DNA of 64,000 nucleotides from Physcomitrium patens (GCF_000002425.4 NC_037255.1:8376063-8440062), one strand, 5' to 3'. Shown: positions 24,573 through 36,929, numbered from the stretch's first letter. Notes: generated by a model not told the origin, from the letters alone. Numbers and translations are program-made.

Positions 24573-26965
24573 CATTGCATTGAAACGTTGTACAGTCACA
24601 GATTACAAAAACAGTAATAATCTTCCAAAGTTCCATAAACGTACTGCGCAGAGCAGAAATGTAACAGTACTCAACGTCAGCATTGTCTTGGGCTTTAACA
24701 AATTGATTCAATTTGAGAATTTTCCGACATCGACATGTCTGTTATTTTCCGCCGTGAAACTGGAATTTGTTTTCGAGTTTTCTTTTCGCAGTGGTTTCCA
24801 TACACCACTTGATTTGTGGCATAGAAAGACGAGAGTACGAAAAATGGGGTCAAGTTCAGAGAATTGTCATTCATCATGGAACTGGATATCCAAATATTCG
24901 AAGACGTAAATTCAAGTTAGGTTACATGTTCTGTTCGTAGTTATGTTGTACCTTAGTTATGTCATGAGGCTGCCTTATGATGTAGGGCATGCTAAAGTAC
25001 TATTGACGTGTGGAGGGGTTCATAATTGGTAGATCGCATTCCGCGACACTAAATGAGTAGGTTGGTGTGTTGTAGCCCCGCGCATGCTTACTTCCGGAGT
25101 ATCCGTAATCTTGCGCAGGCCAGCTTTACTGTCTCCCAAGCATTTTAAGCTAATGAGGCCATGAAGATGGACACGCCACTTCATGACTTTTAAATTAGTT
25201 GGATCTGTTCGAAAAAGAACGTAACCAATCCAGATTGTCATTGGTAGCTAAGCGAAAATGAGCTGCAGTATGTGGAAATGCAATGTACATGGGATTTGCA
25301 AATCCACAAGTCTGAAATTGGGCCGCTATCCTCCCTTCTTCCGTTACAATTCAACTATAGGTGAGGATTGTGGTCAAGTGCCAAATCTCATCTCGTCACA
25401 CCAATGCTACGCTTGTTTGTGCATGGGGGGTCTGCGTTGCGAACTCCTGGTCTAATCGTCATTTCACCTTTTGCTCAACCACGTCGGACTAATCACGGAC
25501 TGTCAAGTCTGCGAGAAATTGTTTTTGTCCACCAGACGAGAAACGTTGGTAGGTAATGATGCGGAATACCATTAAGGCACGATCCAGTTTGTAGCCCGTT
25601 CGTGTTTTGATTCAGAAGCTCTCTTGCTCATAGCTGTTCAATTCCTAGATTGTGGAAAAGTTGGGTATCAATCACGAGGATACTGTAACATTGTTAATTT
25701 TGAGGCAGATTGTGCACAATTGGTGTGTAGTTTTCTCCGGCGGCAGCATGTGCAGCAGACTTTAAGCTAACATCTGCAAATTCCAGACTACCTTCTCTGT
25801 GACCTGCATCCAGTGGAACTTAACTCCGTGATCACGCTCTCTGGATCTTTTCTTGAGCCCCCGACGTTCATGTCGATAGGTTGGCTGGAAATTTTCAATT
25901 TGCACGCTTCAATCGTCTTTATTTTGCAAGCATGAATCACCGTGTCACAACGTTTGGTCCGCCAAATTGAAATGTGGGTCATGGAAAGGGCTCACTCAGT
26001 TCCACGGAAAGTGCGAGAAAGTGGGCTGAAGTTGACCATTCTCAATTCCAGCATGGAACAAAACATTAAAAACTGTAATTGAAACTGATGACCTTTTTTC
26101 CTTTCCGTCCTTCCGAATTCCACCAGGTAGCTTGCCACATCTACTCACCAAGTGCGTGACTACAGGATTCATTAGTTCCAGCAATTGAAGATACACTACA
26201 TGTCCTACCCATATATTCACATCTCATACGCAGAAGCTGATCCAGCCTAGAAAGAAGCGACAATCTGTTGCATGTCCTAGTCTTGTACTGCAAGGAAAAA
26301 TGCTGGAGTACAAGTCTGCTTAACAGAAACATATCCCAGTCAGTGCTGGTGCACATGAGCCGACACAAAATGATCGAGGATCCGGTTGTTGAGCGACCTA
26401 TCAGGTGGAGCGCGATTCAGCAACCGCTGAAAGTTAGATTCTAGACTTCCATTGCTCAGTGAGCCAAAGCACAGCTTTCGGATCCTAACAGCCTCAATCA
26501 TCTTTTTCACTGCATCCACTGGTGGGGATCGCCAACCGAATCCACATCATATCAACTTCTGCAGAATCACTTTACATCGCAGCACACAATGGGGTAATCA
26601 GTGTGTGGAGTTGGAACTTTAAAGATCGGCACTTGTACTGGAGCATGGCTCAAGACATGCCGAGTAGCTAACCAAGATGTGGGTAGAAACAGCAGCTTGC
26701 ACATGTACACTATATCCACTGGGCCAGTGTGCACAATGTCATGAGAGACTTGGAGTTTCTGGCGATCAAGGAGCTGCAATTTCTCCATGACTTCGCTTCT
26801 CTCATCGAATTGCGACAATCACGAGCTGTCGTCAGATCCGCAGCTGCAATCCCCATTGCAAATTGTGTGAATCTGATGTGGTGACACATTCGGCAGAGTT
26901 CATTTATGAGTTGAATTTGACGGATGTGTTTTGCTTTCTTCACAATTACAGTATGCATGTATGAA
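24573..26965. other. Mixed-composition region without a supportable gene
   Basis: About 24573-24910 is probably kinase 3' UTR. From there to 26965 base composition stays closer to genic than to spacer DNA. Short minus-strand open frames occur at 26710-26958, 26567-26818, 26360-26540 and 26141-26368. Two look protein-like but no family was recognised, frames shift between them and no consistent splice chain was found. A decayed gene or long non-coding transcript is possible. Confidence 0.35.
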
Positions 26966-27553
26966 TATATATATATATATATATATGCATATACAATAAA
27001 ACAGAAATGTACTTAAAGAAATTTATTCTTAAACAAATGTATGTTTACTGTATTGTAGAAGCAAGACGACATGATCTTTAGTTAAAATCGAAGAAAAACC
27101 ATACTGCACAAGTAATTTTTTGAATCATTACTGGAAATTAATGGAATAAATATTTGTGACAGTTCACGTTGCAACTGAGGCACTTGATGAATAATCTTAT
27201 TTGTGATACTGAGCAACTACTATAATCACAATCAGAACAAAGCTACTGTGCAAAAATTTGTTTCATAATAAACATATTATACTAAGATTTGTTTTGTGGT
27301 GTGCCAAAACTAAAGTCATTCATTACACTGACTTTCCCGACTATTGTGTTGAGCATTCTTTATTACTTACACAATTTTTAGTTAGTCCAAGTTTTTTAAG
27401 AAAAGATTGTAAACTAACAAAAATGCAAAAGAAAAATATTATGTTTTATTTTTTAGAATTAAAAAATATTTCAAAATATTTCATGATAAAATGAAAATAA
27501 AAAAAATTCCATGCAAGATTTTTCATTATTAAAATAATAATTTAAGAAAAAAA

Positions 27554-27603
<50 letters not shown>

Positions 27604-27666
27604 CAATTCAAGCAATTATACATACTTTCTTGAAAGGTCATCTATCCTTTATATAACTTTTAAGTG

Positions 27667-27700
<34 letters not shown>

Positions 27701-27949
27701 TAATAATTATTGGTATTATTATTCAACCATTTATAACTCATTTTTATATTTTTGACCTAGATGTTTAGAGAATTTTGGCATAAATATTATTCAATCATAT
27801 TGAATATTTATAAAGGCCAATGCTAATGGCTATAGAAAACTTGGCAATAGCATTGTTATATAACATATTGTCTTGCTTGAAAATGCACCTGGCACTTAGT
27901 TGTAGAAGGTAAAAAAATAAAAAAAAGCTCCTAATTTTCTCAAGTATTA

Positions 27950-28670
27950 ATTGTTCTTATTGTCCAACCTTGATGTTGATCTTCTAGTAGCAATAACTTA
28001 TTACTGAATTGTTTACTTGTTCTATTAATTGACAATTTTTTTGTAAACTAAGCTTATTATGCCTTCATAAATTTTTCTTCAATCCAGCTCATATATTACT
28101 CAAGATTACAAAAGAAATTGTTGACTTTAATAATCAAATATTCAAGATCCTAATCTAATCAAATTTCAATAATCTTCCATCTAAATATTTAATTGATCTT
28201 AATTTTTTTTATAAAAAAAATAAAAAAAGTATATTTATTTCTAAAAATTCTAAAATTTTTGTCATAATTTTATTCTTTGATTAGCCAAAGAATCCTAGAA
28301 ATTCCGTAGATGTACAATTTTATGCTTTGGAATTTGATTTCAACTCTAATTCACAATCAGCTCTTTCTATGTATTAGTTCTTAGTTTTTTTTTTTAAAGT
28401 TTTGCTATAAATTACTCTTAATTCCTTTCTAAAGATGCATATATTATTCATTTTTCTAATCTATTATATTTTGTCTTATTTATAGCCATACAAAGTAAGT
28501 AGAAGCTTTTTGTTATAAAAGACATTATTAACATAAATTTTTTTTACTACCTCTTTATCTTTAATCTATGTTTTGCTATTATATTTTTTAATTAGGCTCT
28601 TTTATTATAAAAATTATATATAATTTTTTTTTATCATATAGTTGTGTTATAATATGATAATATATTATAG
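27950..28670. repeat. Decayed copy of a dispersed LTR-like repeat
   Basis: This stretch aligns by eye, in the same orientation, with about 51630-52255. Shared anchors include TAAGTAGAAG, a TTA-CTACCT-CTTATCTTT type run, GGCTCTT-TATTATAA and an end close to ATATAGTTGTGTTA. It is much more AT-rich than the 51.6-kb copy, consistent with long decay of a methylated element. On the minus strand the right end would read TGT-AACACAACTATAT, an LTR-like start. Confidence 0.6.
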
Positions 28671-29418
28671 AAATACCTTAAGGTATGCATGGATTAGAAG
28701 TAAGGCTTACAAATCTTAACTTTGAAGATTTAAAGATATTAATTATATATATGTATAACGTAAAGTATTAATAGCTTTGGATATACAAGGAAGAAGTTCT
28801 ATCCTAAGAATTAAGATATTTTTTTTAAATTAAATGCTTTTAGAAAATAATATTAGACAAGATTCTAAAAAAAATACAAAAAATTGTTTTCCTTATCATT
28901 TATCTAATAAAAGAGCCATGTAACTAGAGTTGTAGTTATTCCAATCGGACTTAGATATTTTGTATGCTAAAAATAGTACAAATATAGCCACCATATTATT
29001 GTGTATTTTGTATCAAGAAGGTTGGCATACAGTAAGTCTTCAATTACAATTAATTAAGCTTTTTGAGAAAGACTTGATATATCTGAGATATAGGCAATAA
29101 TGATTTTCACCTTAAAATAAGTGAAGGTACTTATATTATTCAACAATGAAGAGTAAGTTTGTTATTTTGATCTTTTAGGTTGAGTATTAATGATATCAAT
29201 GATGGAGCTCACTTCCACATAATTTATTTCTCTAATAATAATTTTTTTGAAGCCTTAAATCATTCCAAAGCATAGCTAATTGACTTCTTTTGAAACATAT
29301 CCTACAGATAGTGGATTGAAGAGCTTGATTGAAGAGCTTAATTTAAGTTTTTAATCTTTTTTTTTTCTTTTGTTAGTTGAATTACGATGGTATGGTCATA
29401 AACTAGAAAAGAAACTAT

Positions 29419-29800
29419 GTGGATATATACTATTGTCTTACTTAATGTAGATATTATATGTACCTATATATGATTGGTATTTGTTTTAGACCAACAATAA
29501 ACTTCATTAGCAAAATATAATTATATGATATAAGTCACATCATTCTATGATGTAATATTTAAGTATATTCTTCTAGTTTAGAATAAATCAATTTTGATTA
29601 TAATAAAGACTTCAAGGTTGATTGAGACTTAATAAAGACTACTCCTATTAAGACATAGTAGAATCTTGAGAATAGAGCTTAATATTGTGTGACTATATAC
29701 TATTGTCTTGCTTTCTATAGATTTTTCATATAGCTACACATAATTAGTATTTATTTTAAATCAAAAATAAATTCTATTAGCAATATATAATGATACAGTA
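29419..29800. repeat. Diverged local direct duplication
   Basis: Two diverged copies of about 110-115 bases, at about 29419-29530 and 29686-29800, share TATATACTATTGTCTT, a -TATT-GTTTTA/TTATTTTA- run and ATTAGCAAxATATAAT. The origin is not clear. Confidence 0.55.
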
Positions 29801-29830
29801 AATTTTACAAAAATTTATTGAAATATTTAT

Positions 29831-29925
29831 TTTACAATAAATTTTATTTTACAATAAATTTTATTTTACAATAAATTTTATTTTACAATAAATTTTATTT
29901 TATTTTATTTTATTTTATTTTTTTA
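29831..29925. repeat. 17-bp tandem repeat followed by TTTTA run
   Basis: The string TTTACAATAAA starts at about 29831, 29848, 29865 and 29882, a regular 17-bp period of four units. It passes into a TTTTA pentamer run. This is simple tandem expansion in AT-rich DNA. Confidence 0.85.
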
Positions 29926-30038
29926 TTATGTTTTTTTTGGTAAAATTAAGTAAAAAACTATGAATGATGTATATTATGAATTTATATCCAATTAGATTAT
30001 TTTTATAAAAATAATAATTATGTTAATTCTTCATTTGT

Positions 30039-30079
<41 letters not shown>

Positions 30080-31168
30080 TTATCTTTAAATTTGATGTTA
30101 ATTTCATAAAAAATTAGATAGCGATTTTTTAATTTTTTTTCTTTTTGAAAAACTTTTGAAAAAAAATACCAACCATTATCTTGAATTTAATTAATAAAAA
30201 TTTAAAATATATTTTAAATAAACTATTTTTTGAATTATCTAAGTGATAAAGATGTTATTCTAAAATAAAATCATAGTGACTACAAATTTAAACCTTGTCA
30301 AATAATATATTTTAGACTTTTTTTGTTTAAAATTTCATAAATTTTATTTTATTATTCAAAAATAAATTATAATTTTTTGAAGTAGATCTTTCAAGTATTA
30401 ACCTTTATTTTGATACTTAAGTTAAATTTTAATAACTCACTATATTTTATTATTAATAAAAAATTGATCAAAAAAATCTTATCTAACCTATTTTATAATT
30501 TATTTTATAAATATTTTAAGTCAAATACAATTTTAGATTAATATCTAAAAATTATAACATATTAAATATATATACATATATATATATATATATCTTAATT
30601 TTTTAAAAATTTAAAATACTTAAGATCTTATTATGAAGGTAAATTTCACCTTTCAATCCAAATTACAATATGACCTCAATTAAGAGTTCTTTATAATTGA
30701 TGGTATGAATTAAAGCAAGTAAATAACAGAAATAAAAGAAGAATAAATATAAAATAAATGAAATAAATTTAATCAAGCAATTATACACTTCAAAACTTAG
30801 TCACATTTTATTCACTAGATTTTCATTCAATAAAAAGTAAAAGTAAAAAAATAAAAAATATATTCTTAAATAGATAATTTTATTAGGCTCATGCTATAAG
30901 CACATCTTAAGTTGCTACACAAACACATTATATTGCTATATGCACATCCCAAAAATATGAAGGCTTATGATTGATTGGATGCTTTTTTGGAGACTTTGCC
31001 ACCTAACACAATTGGAGGAGAATTAATTAAGGAGGAAAGATTCTAGCCCTTTGTTTGATAGTCCCATTGATTAGTCAATAAATAGGGTTTAGATGTCGCA
31101 TCTCTTATAGAAGCCTCCAAAGGCTTCACTTTTGGAAGAAAATTTGAAAGCTATATTTTTAGATGCAT

Positions 31169-31255
31169 AGTCTGTAGTATAGTGTGGTGTTTTTAATTTG
31201 GAACACCACACTATACTACAGACTGTGGTATAGTGTGGTGTTTTTAATTTGGAAC
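31169..31255. repeat. Perfect 21-bp hairpin plus 33-bp direct repeat
   Basis: The arms 31169-31189 and 31204-31224 are exact reverse complements of each other around a 14-base loop. A 33-base unit starting CTGTAGTATAGTG (31172-31204) recurs with one mismatch at 31223-31255 (CTGTGGTATAGTG). The structure is therefore unit, inverted arm, unit. It directly abuts the 511-bp LTR-like repeat. It is not a match to any element known to me. Confidence 0.9.
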
Positions 31256-31765
31256 TTGGAACAAAAAACTTCCAATCCATAGAATCTGATGGAGACAATT
31301 CCTTTGATTATAATTTCTCTCCACTGAACTCACAACCTTGCGATAAACAGTGACTGGAAACTTCCATACATCATCAATCTTTCACAACAATTGATAAACT
31401 GTGATCCATAAATAATTTTGTAAATCGAATATTGATTCATTAAATCGATTTTTTTCACTAGAATCAACACTAACACAAAAGAAATAAAAAAACTAAGAAG
31501 AAGAGATAGCACCAAGCTTATCATGGCTCAGTACTATCATAGTCTGATCCTCGACTCATGACTATCACAGTCTGGCATTTTCTTCCTCTCTCCCATCTTT
31601 TTTATACTACCCCGAGATACCAACTCCTATACTACGGATGATAACTACTTTTCCTGACTATTCATCCATTCTACCTGCTGAACTATCTTTTTACTAGTTA
31701 TCTATCCATGTTTACACTATACACTAGATATCTACATTCTGAAAATAACTACTTATTCTACATAG
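31255..31765 (-). repeat. 511-bp LTR-like direct repeat, copy 1
   Basis: This copy aligns end to end with 43085-43595 in the same orientation, with scattered, mostly transition differences and the same length. On the minus strand it starts TGTAGAATAAG and ends near TTCCA, the TG...CA pattern of an LTR. Neither flank gives a convincing target-site duplication. It could be an LTR of a separate element, or the 3' untranslated part of the Ty3 element next to it. Confidence 0.75.
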
Positions 31766-31863
31766 CACCACTCCTAACTATGTAGCATCTCCGCAAACAC
31801 AATATTGATAAACAATTTTTTTATTTTTTTTATTTTTTTTATTTTTTATTTTTTATAATTGAA

Positions 31864-33551
31864 TTATTTAATCTCTTCAATTTTTGGCGCTGGCTCCATT
31901 TGGTCTTCTTTCAATACTATATCTTCTTCCTTCAACTTATCATGAATCTCTGCCCTTAATTGAGTTGTTAAATCTTCATTATACGCTCCCAACTCTCGAA
32001 CCTGAGCTTCCAATTGGAGTATTCTAGCATCTTTAGCTTCCAGTTGTTACTGCTGCTGTTGCAATTTCTCCTCTAATTTTCCAATTTTTACTCTCGTTGA
32101 GGCAGATGTCTATGATTGATCAATACTAACCAAATCACTCTCCAATTTCGATACTGTTTCCTTCAAAATAGCAATTTTTGCCTGTAGCTCATTTATTTTG
32201 TTTCGATATTGGTCACCCAATTGTTTCTTTTCAAGTTTCAATGCCTCTTTCTTCTCTCGTTTCATCTTCAACTGAGCGTTCATCTTCTCCTGCTCCAATC
32301 TATATGATTTGCAAGTTTGTAATAATTCTTGTCTTTATTTTTCCAAGATATGCTGAATCCTCTGTTTTTCCTTTGACCAGTTTTCCACTCTCTCATCTAA
32401 TTCACGCTTCACTTGCATATTGGATTTCGATTCTATCTTAATGACTTGTTCCTGTTCCCTAATTTTATAATTTTTTTCCAATATTGTTTTCTTGCTCGCT
32501 TCCACTTGCCTTTTTAAGCTACCCTCATCTTTAAGCATACTCACCGTAAGTTGCAGCTGGGAAATTTGACCTAATATAACTTCATTAAGATTCCACCCTT
32601 CCGTTACACCCTGTTGAAACCCTAATTGGTTGCTTTCCCTTGGAACTGGTATTGGTGTCATCATCTCTATTGTCGACCAAATTGGAACTCGCTCTAGTGT
32701 AGATATTGGTCTTGCTTCCCATTCTGTCGCTCTATTGGATTCTCCCACTTCATACACCATTATCCCTAGACTAACTGTTCCCATTTGTAAACTTGGAAGT
32801 ACTAGTTGAGATTCTTGTTTCAATGTATAATCAATCACTGAGTTTACATAATTTGAACATAATAGTGAAGCAAACTTCCCTATCTTCTGCTTAGCTCCCA
32901 TTTCTACATGTATCCTTGTAGCCACATAAGCTGCCCAATTGAATACCATGCCTTTTAGTGTTCCTATCGCGGAAAACAGTAATCACTTTGTCATGTAGGT
33001 GGTATGCCGATTCAATGCTAACCGCTTCTTGACAAAACGCATCCATTCCATAAATTCGGGTGTAAAAACCTCCTACCCTTCCATCCTTGATTTCACTCAA
33101 GAGACAACATTCCTCCTTTGAAGTAGCTACTTGGCCTGAAGTCATTTGATGCATCTCCTCCCACCTCAAGCTCTCCGATAAGTAAATGCAAGACCTTGTG
33201 TAAGATATTCTCATCTATCCCAATCAGGATTCCTCTTACCACACTCAAACTATCTTCTGGATCATAATTTTCTATATATACTGCCACTCGTTCTACATCA
33301 ATTGGTGGTAGTTTATCCAATCTTCGCAAAAACGTAAATAACTATATATTTTAAAACTCTTTTTGCCTTATCAATGACCAACAAATATCTAACTTCATCG
33401 GTTCTATGTTGGTGATAACTATAAGAGACGGCGATCCCAGATCGCACTTAGACCTCACATTGCGGTGACTTTCTGATCGTTCTAGTGCTCTCTTTGTTCT
33501 TTCCATCGACATTGTGAAAATCAAACTCTCAATACTTCCTTGTGCTAACAC
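31864..33551 (-). pseudogene. Extra ORF downstream of integrase, coiled-coil protein
   Basis: After integrase, four or more minus-strand open segments line up into what was one long ORF: 33551-33351, 33329-33093, 33214-32891, 32949-32335 and 32298-31864. The N-terminal half is globular-looking, with DKLPPIDVERVAVYIENYD and GILIGIDENILHKVLHLLIG. The C-terminal half is a long coiled coil rich in K, E, Q and L, including EKMNAQLKMKREKKEALKLE and LEAKDARILQLEAQVREL. It ends EPAPKIEEIK and TAA (31864-31866). No hydrophobic membrane segment or protease site was noticed, so an envelope role is not supported. Some plant Ty3 lineages do carry unrelated extra ORFs here. Function is unknown. Confidence 0.65.
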
Positions 33552-33799
33552 TATTACTGTCGTAAAGCTTACAGTTTAAAGTATAATGTCTGAAATTTAC
33601 AACAATGAAACCTTCTATGAGTGCCCCGCTTCTAATTGCTTACTCGGGGTTCGAATGAAGAATGTCTAATCCAGTGTACCTTAATCTCACGTCTAATAAA
33701 AAATGTCTAATTTCCTAACTAGTCAGTTTCAGTACCCAAAACTAACCATCAATCGTTTTCTAACTATCACAACCTTTCCAATCTTGTCGGATAATCATT

Positions 33800-34352
33800 A
33801 TTACAGAGATTCCCTCTTGCCACTGAGTAAATCCATCCCTGATTTACGTGTAATACAGACGTAACTGGTTCCTATTAACATGTGTTGTAAAGTAGATTCC
33901 CAAAAAATCTTCCAATTGAACTGAACCATTAGGAAAACCTTCCACCACCTGATATGGCCCATGTCATTGTACTTGAAATTTACTGGAAAAGTTGTTAAAG
34001 TGACTATCATAAAGTAGCACCAGATCATTGGACATAAAATATTTCGGCCATAACTTACTATCGTAATAATTCTTTCTGCGGCGCTGTGTAGCTTCTATGA
34101 TCAAAAGAGCCATAGCCCGAGCTTCATCTAATTTCTTCAATTGGACTAACCTATATTGAAGAGATTCTCTGTCTCTCATATGTTCATCCAATGCAATTCA
34201 TAAACTTTGGACCTCCAATTCATTTGGTAGAATTATCTCATGACCGTATATCAATTGAAATGGGATAGAATTAGTAGTTATTTTATACGCAGTACGATAT
34301 GCCCATAAAGTTACAAATAATTTAATATCCGAATTGGTTTCCGCTGTCATAT
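33800..34352 (-). pseudogene. Ty3 integrase, C-terminal half (separated by nested LTR)
   Basis: This part encodes the end of the catalytic domain and the C-terminal DNA-binding region: LFVTLWAYRTAYK, PFQLIYGHEIILPNELE, then LKKLDEARAMALLIIEATQR, RRKNYYDSKLWPK and NDLVLLYDSHFNNF. These are standard Ty3 integrase landmarks. It is continuous with the integrase part above 35616 once the nested LTR is disregarded. Stops and frameshifts are present. Confidence 0.85.
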
Positions 34353-35615
34353 TGTAAATGCTTACAGTATGTAAAAATTAAGTAAAAAAAATTATATGTT
34401 GATAAATCTAGATGTATGTTAGAGTGGCTAGTAGATTAAATTAAAAGGAGTTGGAATAAGAAACTTTACTTTGTTTCTTTATTTCTTTTGATTTTGACAT
34501 ATATATATATATATATATATAGGACCTAAATGTTTAGTATGAAACCTTGGGAAAAGGTGGAAACCTAAGGATGAAAATCTAAACTAGTAGGAAGCTAATT
34601 GGGAGGGATGAAAGCAAGGCATGGTCGGATGAAGGCAAGGAATGGGGAACTTCATCCCTATTCGTCGAATACCATGCCCAATGGGCTTTGAGGAGGCTGC
34701 CCGCGACCTTATGAAGGGTTTCGGCGACTTCAAAGGAGGCATTCAGAGATTCGAAGCTAGGGTTGTAAAATTTAGGGTTTGGAGAACAATTTAAGTACAA
34801 AAATTAGAGGATTTGGAGTTAGGGTGAAAAAGTTATAACCATTTGAAGTTAAGGTATTTATTTAAGACATACTGTTACTCTTTTGAGAGTACAAGGAGTT
34901 TTACAGTAGCTTTTGAAGATCGGAAGGTGCAATTGGAACGGCGATTTTAAGGCCTACATTTTTCATGAAAGAATTATTGCTTTTGAAGTTCATATGAAGG
35001 AGTTGTAAGGAGTTGAAGACGACGCTTCCAAATCAAAAGCAGTAAGTAAGCGGGTTTGTTTGTAGTAATGGTTGGAGCCATAACTTGAGTTTTCGGACGA
35101 ATTTTTGGATCAAACTTTTTGGAGAATGTAAAATTTTATGTTAAAAAGCTATACATACAAATTTCGTGGCATTTGAACTTATATTTTGTGAGATATGAAG
35201 AAAGTTGCATGCGGATGTATAAAGACAAGGGTTTGAAGCGACTGTTAGGGATTTCAAGATATCTCAAGATCTGCAAGGAATTTGCGGTTGAAAATTGTTG
35301 TAGAAGTTAATAAGAATACATCAGTATTTCATGTAAAATTTGAGTTTGTTTGGATGGTCGGATTAAGAGATATGAGGTGTTGAAGTTCGGAAAAATCTCC
35401 ACATAAGAATAAACAAGGATTTAGAAGATTTTATCATATTTTGGAAGTTGTGGGTTACTTGAGGATTGTGTATTTGGTGTAATTACTCAAAAAGAGAAAA
35501 ATTATATATAAACTTAGGGTTTCCCTTATTTTCAAGCTTGATTGAATAATTAGTGATAGCGAGAAGCTCAACGTTTTCTTGAGGCAAACTCTCTCTACCT
35601 CGACACCACTCCACA
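34353..35615 (+). mobile_element. Nested solo LTR inside integrase, opposite orientation
   Basis: This 1263-bp segment starts TGTAAATGC and ends CACTCCACA, and interrupts the integrase reading frame. On plus it resembles the reverse complement of the 41486-42804 LTR: both contain CCCAATGGGCTTTGAGGAGG, a GTTAAGGT..TTA stretch and ACTGT-ACTCTTTTG, in the same order. So it is a related LTR inserted backwards. Flanks are CATAT on the left and AATAT on the right, a probable 5-bp target duplication with one change. No internal domain is present, so it is a solo LTR. It contains an (AT)n run at 34499-34521. Confidence 0.8.
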
Positions 35616-36160
35616 AATATTCTTTGTTAAGATATCGTTGGTCTTTTCTATTTGCCCATTGGCTCGTGGATGATAAGGCGTAATTTTGCGGTACTTGATC
35701 TCATACTTTGCTGTTAATGCTTCAATTGTTGCATTAATAAAATGTGTTCCGCGATCACTAACCAATTTTTTCAGACAGCCAAAATGAGTGATAATGTTCT
35801 CATATAAAAATGTTACTATGATATTGGCATTATCAGTTTTTGTTGCCATAGCCTCTGCCCATTTGGTGACATAATCGGTAGCTACTAGAATATAACATTT
35901 ATGTCCATTTCGAGAGGCAGGTGCAATGGGTCCTACAAAGTCAATATCCCATTTTTCAAATGGTGCCTGTGCCAAAATTGGTACCAATGGCATTGCAGAA
36001 GTTCTAGTAGGGCGACCAATTTGTTGGCAAGGATTACAACGATGAACATATTGGTGTGCATCCGAAAACATTGTTGGCCACTAATATCCAGCCATTAAAG
36101 CCTTACGTGCGGTGCTATCACCCACAAAATGTCTTCCATAACTATCCAAATGACATCCTT
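35616..36160 (-). pseudogene. Ty3 integrase, zinc-binding and catalytic core part
   Basis: The HHCC zinc finger is recognisable (HLDSYGRH ... CNPCQQIG). The catalytic residues fall in WDIDFVGP, KLVSDRGTHF and GQIEKTN, the D, D, E pattern with usual spacing. A stop splits the zinc domain near 36080. The frame runs into the nested LTR just after the catalytic glutamate and resumes below 34353. Confidence 0.9.
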
Positions 36161-36929
36161 CCAATATTGTACGAACTTCACTTTGAAAGATGGAACGGCG
36201 TAAAATTCCATCCCACCTTTGTTTGTATAAGGCATCTCCAATCATGGTATATGGCCCACTTTTTAAAATCAGATGCTTCTTTAATTTTTCATTATAGGAA
36301 ATTGAAAAAGACTGAAACGTTAGATATTCGATCAATTCACCATATTCGGGTGTAATGACATCCACAGCGAATAGTTGTGGGTTCGAAAGAGCATCGTTTA
36401 TCGATTCATTATCTATTATATTAGATAAATGGGATAAGTAATCCGCATTGGCATATTGCTTGCCGGGTCTAACGTTACTCGTAAAGTTGAATTCCTGGAG
36501 AAGTAACATCCATCGAGCAATTTGTCCACTCAATTGAGGTTTATTTATCATGTACTTAAGCGCATCATGATCAACGTGGAATACAAATGGATATCCAAGT
36601 AGATAGTGGCAGAATTTCTATATAGAGTAGATCATTCCAAGGGCTTTTTGCTCGGTACTATTATAATTTCATTCTACAGCAACGAATTGTCAGCTCGCAT
36701 TATATATGGAATGATCTAATCCTTTTTCATCCTTTTGAATGAGAATGGATCTAATAGCAATATTAGATGCGTCCACATAGACATGAAATAATTTTATCCA
36801 ACAAGGTGTTACAAGAATTGGGACAGATATCAATTTCTGTTTCAATTCATCGAATGCGAAAGTATAGTCTTCAATCCATATTGGGCTAGATCCGTTTGAT
36901 GGGGGTTTCTTTAATAAGTTGGTTAACGG
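36161..36929 (-). pseudogene. Ty3 RNase H region
   Basis: Landmarks are FHVYVDASNIAI (near 36790), FVFHVDHDALKYMINKP (near 36560) and FNFTSNVRPGKQYANADYLS (near 36450), the usual Ty3 RNase H order. The frame is broken by stops near 36600-36690. It lies between RT and integrase as expected. Confidence 0.85.

Larger units (their letters stand above)
26966..31168. other. AT-rich spacer with simple repeats
   Basis: No gene was recognised. It contains (AT)n near 26966 and 27563-27601, a (TTA)n run near 27668-27700, a poly-T tract near 30040-30077, a decayed LTR-like repeat and a local duplication. It borders the retroelement block. Confidence 0.55.

Noticed and set aside
26567-26958. Possible new minus-strand gene
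   Set aside because: Two frames would need joining without splice signals and no similarity was recognised; kept only as an observation.
32178-32441. Plus-strand open frames across the Ty3 coding block
   Set aside because: They are antisense shadows of the minus-strand coiled-coil ORF; the same applies to plus frames at 35901, 36056, 38869, 39215, 39730 and 40461.
31864-33551. Envelope protein gene in the Ty3 element
   Set aside because: Position fits, but no signal peptide, transmembrane segment or processing site was seen; a coiled-coil protein of unknown role is all that can be supported.
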